Below, piece after piece: positions 1-12,113 of a stretch of DNA of 64,000 bases. The stretch's first letter is position 1, and each line of letters begins with the position of its first letter. Position numbers and translations under genes: made by a program. The DNA is from Marsupella aquatica (lineage: Eukaryota > Marchantiophyta). The notes beneath the pieces are model-generated. The model did not search any database. It saw nothing but the letters and a program-made list of their open reading frames with translations, and was not told the DNA's origin. The DNA is taken from NCBI GenBank assembly GCA_973895155.1, contig OZ316894.1:19840001-19904000 (forward strand), given 5' to 3'.

Positions 1-365
1 CTGCCTTACGGTTAAAATAGCACTTATACTTCGCTAGTAAGAGCAATTTCAAGACCTCTTCAGCAGTAACATTTTCCAGGTTGTCGGGTAGCTTAAAGTA
101 GACTTGTCAATTAAGAGTGCCGTATATGTCCCGAGTCCTTCGGGTTGAAGGATACGCGTGGGAACTGACGTGATCGGCAGAACCTCATCGAGCATGTAAT
201 TTAATGTCCTGCTGATGTAGAACTCTGTTCGTGTGTAGCTGAATTTCGTATCTGCTAGTAAAGGAAATTGTACGAAAATGCTATATTTGACTCCTAGAAC
301 CAGTGACAGTTTGACCTGATTGTATTTGTTATACTATCTGTATTCTTTCACCTTCATAGCTCTCC

Positions 366-1217
366 ATGCGCTTTGGTGGAAAGAATTTACCCAACAGGGC
401 TTCTCTCTACGTCAGAGATCCATTGCATAAGTACAAAGTGGAGGTAATTCAATGGCTGTTGTATACTACTAGATGCAGATTTGCAGATGCTATGTCCAGG
501 ACGTCGGGATGCAGCCTCTGCACTTATCTCGGACGATGTGTTCGTTTCAGTGGAGCGTGAGTCTGTCTCAAATGCGATGGAGTTTCTTTCGGATGGTTTA
601 GGAGCCACCGTAGTTGTCATCCAGATTACCAGCTACGTCAAAGTTTCAAAGGACACGCTATTAAGACAGTGGTCCTCAGAGCTTCCTCCTCCTCCTTCGT
701 TGGCAATGGCTATTCGCAATTGGATCCTGATGCTTCCGGCAGACAGAGACCATGCAGCCAAGCTGTCAATTGCACACCTATGTGTGTCTTGGCCTATAAA
801 TGCTCACTCGCTCGCTCGTTACTGATGAAAGCGCAACCCTGTGTCTTGAAGAATGCGTTCTAAACAGTCTTTGTTCATTCTTTACGGTTCCCTGCTACAT
901 ACATTCCTGACAAGTCTTTTACAGCGTTTTTATTCACACTTTGGAGCACACGGACTGTTTCTTTTAGAACCCAAAAGTTGGCTCAGCTTCATATGTTACT
1001 TCCACCACAAGTCTTCCGGATCTGGAAGGAAGATTTCATCGAGAAAGACTGGCAAGGAAACACAATTAACGACGATACATTTCAAATGACCACAGTCAAT
1101 GCGTTTCTCGCAAACTTGCTCTTCCTTGAACAAAACAGGACTAGATTGAAAGAGCAGGGGATGCTCAATGGAGCACCAAAGCATTTTCTGAGATTCTATT
1201 TTCAGATCCGATCTTAG
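366..1217 (+). CDS. possible exons of an unrecognised gene (3' part)
   Basis: Three stretches read like exons. The first, about 366-449, has an ATG and ends at a possible donor (GAG|GTAATT). The second begins near 486 after TTGCAG and is open to about 650. The third begins near 973 after a pyrimidine-rich tract ending TTTTAG and stays open to a TAG at 1215-1217. The third encodes a hydrophilic peptide containing PPQVFRIWKEDF and ANLLFLEQNRTRLKEQG. I recognise no family and could not confirm one reading frame through all three. The stretch stops just left of the inverted duplication that begins near 1236, so it may be the 3' end of the unduplicated neighbouring gene. Bases 1-365 show nothing I can name. 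Chance open reading frames remain a real alternative. Confidence 0.2.
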
Positions 1218-2587
1218 CGTTTTGAATTTTGAAGCCGACTCGAAAACGAAATTGCTCAAAGATTGGGCTGTATCTCCAAAACACTAGATACACACTTCAT
1301 CACGGAGTAGAAAGATCCCAGTAAACACAATGATTGTTTCAATTTATTCCAAAAATTAAAATATAAGTTTCCCTCTTTTTAGCTTGTTCTTTGATTTATC
1401 CCTATAGAAAGTATTTCCTTGGCCCCAACTGGACCCTGAACTGTTGCTAGTCCATACTAATTCAGTCAAATGTTTCTGTCCCTTCCGCAAAGGTGTAACA
1501 GCTGTGCGAGTGTTGAGGTACATCTAGTTATTCCATTGTGACGTGAACCATCGAGGGGAGAATCCCAGAATTCGTGATGATGCGCTCATTCAATTCCAAG
1601 AAAATGATAATTCCAGCTAACTGTGAATCCTGGACTATTGATGTTGGCCAGATTAATTCCTAGTGTGGACAACCATTCAATTTTACTATCCGTTCACTTT
1701 ATTGCGCGACCGTAATCAGTGTTGGAAAACTTTTGTGGGTATCTTTTCTTAGCGTAGATCTTATGCACAACGGAAACGTCAAAATTGATAATCGCGATTT
1801 GTCTTCACTGCTGTGGACAGTTTGTTGGTCACATTCTTTTTGTAAGCCGCATCCTTGTTCATTGAGTAGCGTCAATGACGAGGTGGAATGTCCGAGTCCG
1901 GGCAGCAAGTTAAAGTCTCGCAATGTGAACTCCACTCCCAGCCACAGACCCATGACAATACACTTTACGCTCAACCTGAGACAGCAATTCTGCACATCCC
2001 ATACATGAACAGGTCCCGCACAGGGTACCACACCTAGAGCTGCCAATCAAATCATTGAAATGACATCGCGACCCACCATTCCAAGCCCAGAACATCCTTA
2101 TTAAATTCCAAAATCGCAGTCGTGGTGAGGATTGAGCATCTCCGAGGAACGGGTTGAAATCCAAGAAAAACCCAATCGCAGGGCCTTTTGGACTCCCATG
2201 TCCCAGTAGCAAATATTGAGTTGCTATCCTCACTTAGTATTCACAACATGCAACAGACATTGCTGAATCGCAGTCAAGACAACAAAGGAAGGTCCAAATG
2301 GTTCGATTTTTAAATTGCCAATTCGAACCACAGAGAAGGCACATAATTATGTGCGCCGAATTGTTGACATAAGTTATACAATTTGGCTTGCTACTAAGCC
2401 AAAGCCAGTCGGCAGTTCGTGAATGAATTTCTCTTCAGAGCATGAGTGTGCATCACTTCCTCACAGCTTCGTCCCCACATCGAGTGGAGAAGAGAACTGG
2501 TGACTCTAAACCGATCTTCAGAGCTCGCAAAACTCCTATAGTACATGACTAGCAGTGCAGTTAACTAGTTACAAATTTTACAGTGAT

Positions 2588-5143
2588 TTAAGCCTTAGCT
2601 GATTCCAACTTCAACGCCTCTCTTGCCACAATTTTCTCAAACACCTCCCTAATTTTGAGGCCTACGATGGTTTGGAACAATCCTGTTCCGTTGTTGCTAC
2701 CGGGGAAGTCAGCGTGTTTCAACATCTGTTGGGTGATCTCTCCGTAGAACTTGGTCGAAATGTTGCTCAAATGACTCTCCACATAAATAAGCTCATCCAG
2801 TCTGTCGAATTGACCGTCCATTTCCAGAACGGAAACCTGTGCAAATTGAATGCATATGGTATCAATAACTACAAAAATCTAACGACTGACGACAGTACTT
2901 AAATTCCCATTCATCACAAATACAGCCAGGAACCTAAGACCAGGGCCTTTGCAAAATTCCCCCCATCAAAATGTACCTCATGTCCGTAGTACGTGTCTGG
3001 GCCGTAGGTAAACGTGATCCCGGGGTACGAGCAGGTCAACTTTCTGCCGCAAGGGATCCAGGTAATGGTGGAGCCTTCATCGAACAGATGGACCGGCTCA
3101 AAGTCGGACACTCCCTCCTTCATGATCATCTTGACCCTCAAGATCTTGCCCTCGTTGTCATCGGGAATGAGCTGGGTGGGCAGCACTTGGATTACAATAT
3201 CAGCGTGCTGCTTCTGGGGATCTGCGAGCCCAAATTGTTTTAAGGTCAGCAGATGAGCACATCCTTATGTCCAGGGAAACAATCGAGTGTCTGTGAAGAG
3301 GTTGGAAACAGAGTTAATCAGACAAGTGGTACGGGAAGACATTACCAATAAAAGCATCGAAGTCTGGCTTGCGAGCAGCAATGCTAGCCTTAATGCTCTC
3401 CAAACTGTGTCCTCGCTCAGCCATGTCCCGCTGTCAAATACACAACAGACACAGGCCACTATTCACAATACTGATAGAAGTGAACTACTTACGCCTACAT
3501 CATACAGTAGCGACAGGAAATCTAACATGCAAGGGATCAGGATACGACTTCTCGGACAAGGGCTGCCACGACACTGAGAAAACATGCTGCCAGAAATTCG
3601 CCTTCTAAAACGAGCACCGACACTGGTCCAATGGACCGAACCAATGCAGACTCTTCTTTACTAGAAAAATACGGCGCATAGAGAACCCACATAAACAGCA
3701 CGGACAGAAACAGAGAGAATTACCTGAATCTTCCATGCAAACTTGACATCGTCACTGATGTCTAGGTAGATGCTGAAGTCCAGGAGGTCCCTCACCCGCT
3801 CATCATACCTAGCACAACGTCAAATTGGAGCCAAGAGGATGATAAGAATTTCACATTTCTAAATTTGCGGGCGGCCTAGACTTCCGGCGAACTCCGCTAT
3901 ACAAGCCACGCACATGTACTCTGGCAACATCACAACACACACTGAATAATTGTCACGTCTCACCACAGTGAATGCATATTTTGTCCCAAGTAACAACACC
4001 GGGACCTAAATTACACTTCTTGAAAATTCATTATCATTAATTCGCTTATTGGTAGGTGTAATTAGTAATATGTCCATAGTAATGATTTCACTTATCGAGG
4101 TATTCGAGTGAGAAGCATCACCATCATGAATTCCCGACTAGACATGTCTCGTCCCACGATTCTGATTTACTCGATAAGTGCAAGACGAAAACCAAAGGGT
4201 AGAGTTGGGAATAATTCTCTCTTGGAGGCAGAGGACGTGTATAATTCAAACAGAAATTGAAATCCAAAGTTTCAGCTGGACTCTAAACACTGACATAACT
4301 CCATACTACCTCGGATTACAAGATGAGGAGGGAGGGTGCATCTTCGGCTGAAATCTACAGCTGCAGACCAGTTGTTGGGTCCAAGAGATCGTTAATCCAT
4401 TTTCGACAAGCAACCAGGAACGTCGTGGCGTCGGCCAGCCTTCTGCGTGGCTTCATATCTACCTCAGATGCGGTCATGGCGCCAGTATTCAGCCCACCTC
4501 TCCCGCCTAATAGTGATGTTCCCGAGTGAATTAACCAGGAGGGAGGACGAAACAGCAAGGTAAGTGAGAAGACTCACATGGGATGCAGTCCTTCGATCAC
4601 GAAAATCTTGGGTGCAGCAATAGTTTCCGCAGGGTCGAGGAGTCCAGTGACATGGTTGTAGATGGGCTTCTCAATAGACTTTCCCTCCTTGATAGCCTTC
4701 ACTTGCTCGTACATGAGATCGAAATTGTTGGCGCGCGGGTCCAAAGCTGTAACGGCCTTCTCCTTCCTGCCATACCTGTCCAGTGAATGATAATCATCCA
4801 AGCAGATGACAGTAGTGGTATCACTAATGAGGGTGTTGGAATCGGGGTTTCCGCCCCTCGGAGGGCTCGCAGCTCCGCCAAACACACTCGTCAACCGTCT
4901 CATGAAGGTACTCTTGCCACATCCTGAATCGGCAGCCAGTCCAATGATCACAGGCCTGACGTCTGGGCCAGCCTTGCACAGCACAACAGCCCTGTGCCCG
5001 CGCCTCTTGCTCCCATGGCTGGGCTGAAAATTGAAAGCCCGCACGTCAGTGTCCAAGCTCAAGGAGCTCGAGATCCCTGTTCCGTGGAAAGCCGATGATA
5101 AACTCATCCCACACTTGCTGGAAACTGCAAAGCTAGTCGCCAT
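2588..5143 (-). CDS. PRK: phosphoribulokinase, chloroplast precursor (copy A)
   Basis: Calvin-Benson cycle enzyme: phosphorylates ribulose 5-phosphate with ATP to ribulose 1,5-bisphosphate in the plastid stroma. Five exons: 5143-4578, 3808-3724, 3430-3346, 3221-2977 and 2836-2588, all joined by GT-AG introns and giving 409 residues. Residues 1 to about 59 are Ser-rich and basic, as in a transit peptide. The P-loop GLAADSGCGKST spans about 68-79. Cys75 and Cys114 (in VICLDDYHS) match the thioredoxin-regulated pair Cys16/Cys55 of the mature spinach enzyme, and Cys303/Cys309 (IPCGRKLTC) match its C-terminal pair Cys244/Cys250. A conserved acidic residue sits in VIEGLHPM. Length is normal for plant PRK and no lesion is seen. 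Compared with copy B I find only four differences: F39V, Y190F, R339K and L402V (A to B). Redox control through the cysteine pairs is expected from the family. Confidence 0.96.
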
Positions 5144-5305
5144 GTCGACAAATTAAATGAATCCTTCGACTCGTTTGACAGAGGAGGGTCGTCCTCACAG
5201 CTCTATCCCAAATCTCTTCTCGTCAAATCATGCTCCGTCCCTGTAATATTGTGGTGGGAACAGCTATATCGAGCTGAGCTGATGAGTTGAGCCGAGTCGA
5301 GCCGA
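5144..5305 (-). promoter_or_regulatory. PRK-A leader / proximal promoter
   Basis: About 160 bases upstream of the PRK-A ATG match the same interval upstream of PRK-B (8440-8603), including the tract around TCCTCTGTCAAA and GGGACGGAGCATGATTTGA. Beyond it the two spacers diverge, apart from a short CAGCTCAGCTC/GAGCTGAGCTG-rich stretch. Conservation up to the ATG suggests 5' UTR plus core promoter. No TATA box is evident within it. Confidence 0.45.
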
Positions 5306-6350
5306 GCTGAGCTGCAGCGACTGCTTCTTCGTCTCGGGAAGTCCTCGTCTATGGCGAAGGGGAGGGAGGGAGGCAGGGAAAGAAGGAATCGATGACAAAC
5401 GATGGGTGGACACTTTCTTCAGGCAAAAGAGGGATGTAAGTGCGTCATGTTTTGTTTTTTTCCAGGAAAGTTGATTTTAATGAAAGGCAAAAAAATCAGG
5501 AAGAAAGTGGGGCAGCTTGAAGACGGGCAGATGAACCCAAGAATGTGGGAGGAGATTTCGAAGGCTGTGAGTTCCCCAAGACGGCCCCACAAGCATGGTA
5601 AGTTCTAAGGATTTTTTAAAGTCTGAGATTTACAAGGCTGCCAATTTGGGGGGGGGGGTCCAAATTGGCTTAGTAAGTACCACTCGGTGTCCCATAACCT
5701 CGGACTCCTGGCTATGCCCATCCCTACTACTCTCAATATCAAATGTCCTCTTATCAGATAAATTATGGTCCACTAGTGCAAGGCCTGTGCATTTCCCAAT
5801 GCTGTTATGGTCATGTTGGTGTTTGTGGAGCAATTTTTGTGCATTGCATAAAAATGTTGAGGTGAGACCAAAAAAACTGTGTTGTAGTTCTCATAGTGTC
5901 ATCTATTGAGTCTTGTTGTGGCTAGAGAAGTGTTGTCCTTTTGTTTGAGAGGTTCTTGTTGCAAAAATGATTGCAAAAATGATGTTGTTGGGGAGCCCCA
6001 ACATGCAATGTATGTACTCTCTGTCTTTTTTTAGGGACCCCGATGAGAGGTCCCTTCCAAAATTCCTGGCAGCAGAGCATGCCACTTCAACAACAAACAA
6101 GATTTATTAGTGTTGTGAATTAAACTTATAATTTTCATTCGTGTTTGCATCAATTTGGGTGTAAATTTTGGGACACCATACCGTAAAAAGAAATGTAAAA
6201 ATTTGAAAATGCAAAGAGCAAGATGGGCAAAACTGTCATTATATAACCCTTTTAGTTATGTATTCAATTTTAAAAATTAAATTCAAAGAGTAACTGGCAC
6301 ATGGAGTAAGATTTCCAGCATTTTGCAATTACGGCAAACTGTCAGCTATG
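5306..6350. other. intergenic spacer, left of assembly gap
   Basis: No gene recognised. It starts with purine-rich low-complexity sequence (about 5340-5380), has a G9 run near 5650 and becomes AT-rich toward the gap. Short open frames lack any family signature. It is not similar to the spacer on the PRK-B side. Confidence 0.5.
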
Positions 6351-6450
6351 NNNNNNNNNNNNNNNNNNNNNNNNNNNNNNNNNNNNNNNNNNNNNNNNNN
6401 NNNNNNNNNNNNNNNNNNNNNNNNNNNNNNNNNNNNNNNNNNNNNNNNNN
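6351..6450. other. assembly gap (100 N)
   Basis: Exactly 100 consecutive N. A round 100 is often a placeholder for unknown size. It lies between the two inverted PRK genes, so their relative orientation and distance rest on scaffolding, not on continuous sequence. Confidence 0.99.
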
Positions 6451-8439
6451 ATGCTTTTTCGTTGTTGTTGGTCTCCCCCTGGTTGTTTTTCTTGCAAAGC
6501 ATTGACACCTTACTCTATTTTGCTCACAATCTTGTCTATGACCCAAGCAGAGCCACAACATGACTGCAACAACAACAACACGATGGCTATAACAACTCTG
6601 CTACACACGAGCATGGCTAGTTTCTAATGACAAGGCTCCCAAGTATGGTTCCTTGTGTAAGTGAGTCGCCCTGTTATGTTGCATATTAACAAGGCACCTC
6701 CTGTCCTTTCAACAAAACTATACAACTTTTTGTATAGCATTGCCTGATTATCTTACTTATAAAGCGCCAAATATAATCTAGAGTTGGGGCCTAGGCTTCT
6801 AGAGTGAAGCCTCTAGGCACTAAGTCCATGGCTCATCATGTGTATGGGAAACTCATGACTATGATGTATGTCAATTGATAATCATGTATTCTTTGGGTGA
6901 AGATTTCTATTTATATCAAAGAATGAGCTCCATGGCCCCACCATAACTTACAATATGTGCATAAAGCAAGGGATGTGCATCAAAGAGATTATGGGATGTT
7001 ATGCATGATTATTAAAATGATGACATATATGATTGTTTTTTACTTCAAAAAATGTGACATTTTTATATTTTGGTGACATTTTTATTGTCCTCCCCGCTAT
7101 TGGTGTTCAAAGAACGGGTAGTTGGGGCTAGTTTCTCATAACAAGGCACCTCCCTTTGTTTAAACACACATTCTGACTGCCCATAATTTTGCAACTTAGT
7201 GGCGGGATTAAACCTGTCCCAGAGTCACTCCGAGTAGTCCCCACCCACTTTTTCCGCTTCCTAGCTCACAACCAGAGACATCCTAGAGGCTTTAGTCTAG
7301 AAGTAGGCACAAAGTGTATCTTGCTTAGCACTTTACTAGACATTAGACAGAGTAGCCTAAGTGCCTCTTGGTTTGAACTTGTGTGTGCCATCTTAAGAGA
7401 CTCACCTTACCCCCAATCCCCATTCCTCACTTGCATCCTCAACTTCAGTTACACCCCAAATCACTGTCTTGAGTCACCCTACACAGTAAGCCCAGAGTGA
7501 TAACTTTTAATCTCAATTCAAGCTTGAGGTGCCATCTTCAGAGACTCACCTTACCCCCAAATCTCCATTTTCAACTTGCATCCTCAACTTCAGTTACCCC
7601 TAATCACCGTCTAGAGTCACCCTACACCATAGGCCCCGAATAGTAACTTTTAATTGCAATGGTACGCATGAAAAAATGTCCTAGTTTTTAACTTCACCCA
7701 AGATGCACATTTCACAAAGAGGGCACCTCCTCTACTCATCAGGCGGTTATTGCAAAGCCCCACTGTATCATAGAATAACACTCCATGATTCGTAGCGAAC
7801 GAAATAAAAATTTGTCAAAAAGTTCAATAGCCAATGAAATTCATTTGGTGTTTTCGAGGCAAAAAAGGAAAAAAGGGTCAATAGCCATAGATTGACGTAT
7901 GAGAAGGCCACCTGGCTGCTTGCCAATGAGTATGGCATCGACCTGCTTGTCGTCAGATTCAGGATAAGAAACTGGAGGTCCATTCTACACCTACTCTTCT
8001 CTCGGATTACAGTGGCTCCCCTGGCTTCACGCTACAGTCTTGGGTTCCTAGCTGCTGTCTTTCTTTTTGTTCTGTTCGTGGTCATTCGGCCATGTCAAGT
8101 TTCTCTCTTTCCATCGAGCTATTTTCCTGGGGCTGCTGTCGGTCATGCTCAGAGAACCAACCATCTATGGTTTCCACTGTTTTTGCCTCCTCCCCTTCCC
8201 CTGTCCTGGATTGCTCCGCTTTGATCTAAGATCTTTATAAAACTCTACTTTTACAATCTGAAGAAAAGGCTCTGAGTTTCAATTGTGCCTGAAGAAAAGA
8301 CTCAGGGCAACCAAAGAAAGAGTCCACCCGTCTCCTGCCATTGATTGTTTCCTTCCTTTCCTTTCCTCCCCTCCCCTCCGCCATTGAGGAGGACTAGTAT
8401 CCACCCTCCACACACCCCACTGCCGTCCCAGACCAAACA
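6451..8439. other. intergenic spacer, right of assembly gap
   Basis: No gene recognised. An open frame at 7892-8224 has a hydrophobic stretch but no known motif. TTTATAAAA at 8234-8242 is a possible TATA element for PRK-B, about 360 bases before its ATG. A pyrimidine-rich tract runs at about 8340-8395. Confidence 0.45.
7385..7665. repeat. two-copy 144-bp direct repeat
   Basis: The unit beginning GTGCCATCTT at 7385 recurs at 7529. Both contain GACTCACCTTACCCCCAA, GCATCCTCAACTTCAGTTAC, GAGTCACCCTACAC and TAACTTTTAAT in the same order, with scattered substitutions and small indels. No coding signal. Confidence 0.8.
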
Positions 8440-8603
8440 GCAACAGCAGCTCAGCTCGGTTCGGCTCAACCAGCTCGACATAGCGGTTCCCACGACGACA
8501 TTACAGGGACGGAGCATGATTTGACGAGCAGCAGATTGGGATAGAGCTGTGAGGACGACCCTCCTCTGTCAAAGGAGTCGAAGGATTCATATAATTTGTC
8601 GAC
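8440..8603 (+). promoter_or_regulatory. PRK-B leader / proximal promoter
   Basis: This interval matches the PRK-A leader (5144-5305, opposite strand) up to the ATG. The conserved part contains GGGACGGAGCATGATTTGA and the segment running into GTCGACATGG. Likely 5' UTR and core promoter; assigned by conservation only. Confidence 0.45.
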
Positions 8604-11149
8604 ATGGCGACTAGCTTTGCAGTGTCCAGCAAGTGTGGGATGAGTTTATCATCAGCTTTCCACGGAACAGGGATCTCGAGCTCTTTGAGCTTGGACACTG
8701 ACGTGCGGGCTTTCAATGTGCAGCCCAGCCATGGAAGCAAGAGGCGCGGGCACAGGGCTGTTGTGCTGTGCAAGGCTGGCCCAGACGTCAGGCCTGTGAT
8801 CATTGGACTGGCTGCCGATTCAGGATGTGGCAAGAGTACCTTCATGAGACGGTTGACGAGTGTGTTCGGTGGAGCTGCGAGCCCTCCGAGGGGCGGAAAC
8901 CCCGATTCCAACACTCTCATTAGTGATACCACTACTGTCATCTGCTTGGATGATTATCATTCACTGGACAGGTATGGCAGGAAGGAGAAGGCCGTTACAG
9001 CTTTGGACCCGCGCGCCAACAATTTCGATCTCATGTACGAGCAAGTGAAGGCTATCAAGGAGGGAAAGTCTATTGAGAAGCCCATCTACAATCATGTCAC
9101 TGGACTCCTCGACCCTGCGGAAACTATTGCTGCACCCAAGATCTTCGTGATCGAAGGACTGCATCCCATGTGAGTCTTCTCACTTCCCTTGCTATTCCGT
9201 CCTCCCTCCTGGTTAATTCACTCGGGAACATCACTATTAGGCGGGAGAGGTGGACTGAATCACTGGCGCCATGAAGGCAATGAGGTAGCTATGAACTCAC
9301 ACAGAAGGCTGGCCGAGGCCACGAAGTTCCTGGTTGCCTGTCGAAAATGGATTAACGTACTCCCACTGGTCTGCACCTGTAGATTTCAGCCGAAGATGCA
9401 CCCTCCCTCCTCATCTTATAAATGCCGAGGTAGTATGTCAACCATTAAGTGTAGAGTCGAGCTGAAACTTCCTGGTTGAATTTTACACGTCCTCTACCTC
9501 CAAGAGAGAATTATCCACAACTCCGCCTGTTGTTTTCGTCTTGGACTGATCGAGTAAATCAGTGAAATTGTGGAACGAATGCCTGGTGGTGAATTTATGA
9601 TTGTGATGTTTTCCACTTGAATACCTCGATAAGTGAAATCGATACCTGGGAAATTATTGTTAATTACACCTATCAATAAGAAAGTTTAGTTAAGTTTATC
9701 TTTCAGACGTGGAATTCTGAGTGCCGGTGTTGTCACTTGGGACAAAATATGCATTCACTGTGGTGAGACGGGAAAATTCTTCAATGTGGGTTTTGATATC
9801 GGCAGAGTTACATGTTCGTGGCTTGTGTAACGGAGTTCGCGGGACGTTTACGCCGCCGCCCGCAGCTTTAGAAATGTGAAATTCTTATCATTCTCTTGGC
9901 TCCACTTTGACATTGTTGTAGGTTTGACGAGCGGGTGAGGGATCTCCTGGACTTCAGCATCTACCTAGACATCAGTGACGATGTCAAGTTTGCATGGAAG
10001 ATTCAGGTAATTTCCTCTGTTTCTACCCGTGCTGTCTATGTGGATTCTGTATGCGCCGTATTTTTTTAGTAAAGAAGACTCTGCATTGGATCGGTCTATT
10101 GGAGCAGTGTCGGTGCTCGTATGAGAAGACGAATTTCTGGCAGCATGTTTTCTCAGTGTGGTGGCAGCCCTTGTCCGAGAAGTCGTATCCTGATTCCCTT
10201 GGATGGTAGATTGCGTGTCGCTAATGTATAATGTAGGCGTAAGTAGTTCACTTCCATCAGTATTGTGAATAGTGGCCTGTGTCTGTTGTGTATGTGACAG
10301 CGCGACATGGCTGAGCGAGGACACAGCTTGGAGAGTATTAAGGCTAGCATTGCTGCACGCAAGCCGGACTTCGATGCTTTTATTGGTAATTTCTTCCTCG
10401 ACCACTTTCTGATAAACTCTGTATCCAACCACTTCATAGACACTCGATCGTTTCTCTCGTCATCAGTATGAGCTTGTCTGCTGACCTTTAAAACAACTTC
10501 TGCTCGCAGATCCCCAGAAGCAGCACGCTGATATTGTAATCCAAGTGCTGCCCACCCAGCTCATTCCCGATGACAACGAGGGCAAGATCTTGAGGGTCAA
10601 GATGATCATGAAGGAGGGAGTGTCCGACTTCGAGCCGGTCCATCTGTTCGATGAAGGCTCCACCATTACCTGGATCCCTTGCGGCAGAAAGTTGACCTGC
10701 TCGTATCCCGGAATCACGTTTACCTATGGTCCAGACACCTACTACGGACATGAGGTACATTGTGACGGGGCGAGTTGGGCAAATTTGAACCGTCAGCCCT
10801 GGTCTCAGGTTCCGTGCTCTATTTGTGATTAATGGGAATTGAAGTATTGGCATTCAGTCGTTTTGTAGTTATTGATACCAGATGCATTCAATTTGTACAG
10901 GTTTCCGTTCTCGAAATGGACGGTCAATTCGACAAACTGGACGAGCTGATTTATGTGGAGAGTCATTTGAGCAACATTTCGACTAAGTTCTACGGAGAGA
11001 TCACCCAACAGATGTTGAAACACGCTGACTTCCCCGGTAGCAACAACGGAACAGGATTGTTCCAAACCATCGTAGGTCTCAAAATTAGGGAGGTGTTTGA
11101 GAAAATTGTGGCAAGAGAGGCGGTGAAATTGGAATCAGCTAAGGCTTAA
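8604..11149 (+). CDS. PRK: phosphoribulokinase, chloroplast precursor (copy B)
   Basis: Second intact PRK, transcribed away from copy A. Exons 8604-9169, 9922-10006, 10301-10385, 10510-10754 and 10901-11149 total 1230 nt including the stop, giving 409 residues. Introns of about 752, 294, 124 and 146 nt follow GT-AG and sit at the same positions and phases as in copy A. The P-loop with Cys75, Cys114 in VICLDDYHS, Glu184 in VIEGLHPM and the Cys303/Cys309 pair are all present, so an active, thioredoxin-sensitive stromal enzyme is expected. The ATG was chosen because it opens the transit peptide and both copies are conserved up to it. The near-identity of the two proteins implies recent duplication or gene conversion. 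Exon 2 onward is also the left end of the tandem segment repeated at 31.5 kb. Confidence 0.96.
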
Positions 11150-12113
11150 ATGATTGTAAAATTTGTAACTAGTTTGACTGCACTGCTAGTCATGTACAAT
11201 AGAAGTTTTGCAAGCTCTGAAGATCGGTTTAGAGTCACCAGTTCTCTTCTCTATTCAATGTGGGGACAAAGCTGTGAGGAAGTGATGCACTCATGCTCTG
11301 AAGAAAAATTCATTCATAACCTGCCGACTGGCTTTGGCTTAGAAGCAAGCCAAATTGTATAACTTATGTCAACAGCCCGGCGCACATAATTATTGGCTTG
11401 AATGGTCATTTTATTGGCATTGATGAAGCTTTCTGGCAGCATGGAATTGTTGTAGCTCATGAGGGAGTAGCTGATTTTTTGGCCAGTTGCTCTCCAGATA
11501 TTCCTGACGGAATGAAGGGAGATGCTATTGGGGATTTTTCTAGTCGTCAAATACGACATACGGACAAGATTTTGGACCCACAATTCTGTAACTTTTTAAC
11601 CATGGGATGAAAATTTTGAGTTTCGGATACACATGGTAGAAATTCTCAAAGAATTGACTGAACGGAATCCTCGCTTGTATATGACTCGTCCTGTGATGTC
11701 CGTGCCTCTAGTTTCTGTTTAGCCTCTTCTATGGAATGTTGAAGACTGCAAGACTGAAAGATGTCGGTATACAGTCAAAGATGTTCAAATACTTCATTGA
11801 AACTAACCCAAAAAAACTGGAAGTAATGAAGCTAAAGCCCAGATGGACACAGACCTTTGACATGATGGCAGGTTGGAGTGACAAAACCATCATAGACATA
11901 AACGTGTCACAAAATTGAATATTACAGTTTAGGCGTACAGACATCTTTGAAACATCCGTGAAGGTTAGACCTCCGTCTATTACAGCTATGGTGCTAAGAG
12001 TCCAAGCTTTTCACTTGAAGACAGGTATCCCCCGTGGCTCAAGCTGGCTGTCCATTACAGAATTAATGCACAAGCCGCCCCATTGAAATATCTATCCGAA
12101 ACAATCTCCACAG
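11150..12113. other. intergenic, PRK 3' flank to TPR exon
   Basis: No gene supported. The first 240 bases are PRK 3' flank, shared with 2587-2340 (inverted) and 32700-32830. From about 11440 to 12113 the sequence matches 34340-35288. Short open frames such as 11736-11918 are interrupted in the other copy, which argues against coding. Confidence 0.5.

Larger units (their letters stand above)
1236..5305 (-). repeat. left arm of inverted duplication (PRK-A plus 3' flank)
   Basis: Read on the minus strand, this block matches the plus-strand block 8440-11420 (leader, all PRK exons and introns, start of the 3' flank). Its 3' flank (2587 down to about 1236) also matches 32700-33915 on the plus strand, which shows the ancestral flank was longer than the part kept beside PRK-B. 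Similarity is highest in the coding exons and moderate in introns and flank. The 3' flank itself (1236-2587) contains no gene that I can support. Confidence 0.75.
8440..11420 (+). repeat. right arm of inverted duplication (PRK-B plus start of 3' flank)
   Basis: Inverted counterpart of 1236-5305. The match covers the leader, five exons, four introns and about 270 bases of 3' flank. Near 11388 it jumps straight to sequence that lies about 630 bases further along in the other copies (compare 32830-33460), so this arm has lost part of the flank. The arms are separated by about 3.1 kb, including the N gap. Confidence 0.75.

Noticed and set aside
4806-5027. Antisense and shifted frames over PRK exon 1 (also 8501-8941, 8961-9164)
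   Set aside because: Shadows of the PRK coding sequence; PRK itself has full family motifs.
6323-6563. Open frames across the N gap
   Set aside because: They are made of N and have no real translation.
7892-8224. 110-codon open frame upstream of PRK-B
   Set aside because: No recognised motif, absent from the PRK-A side, probably chance.
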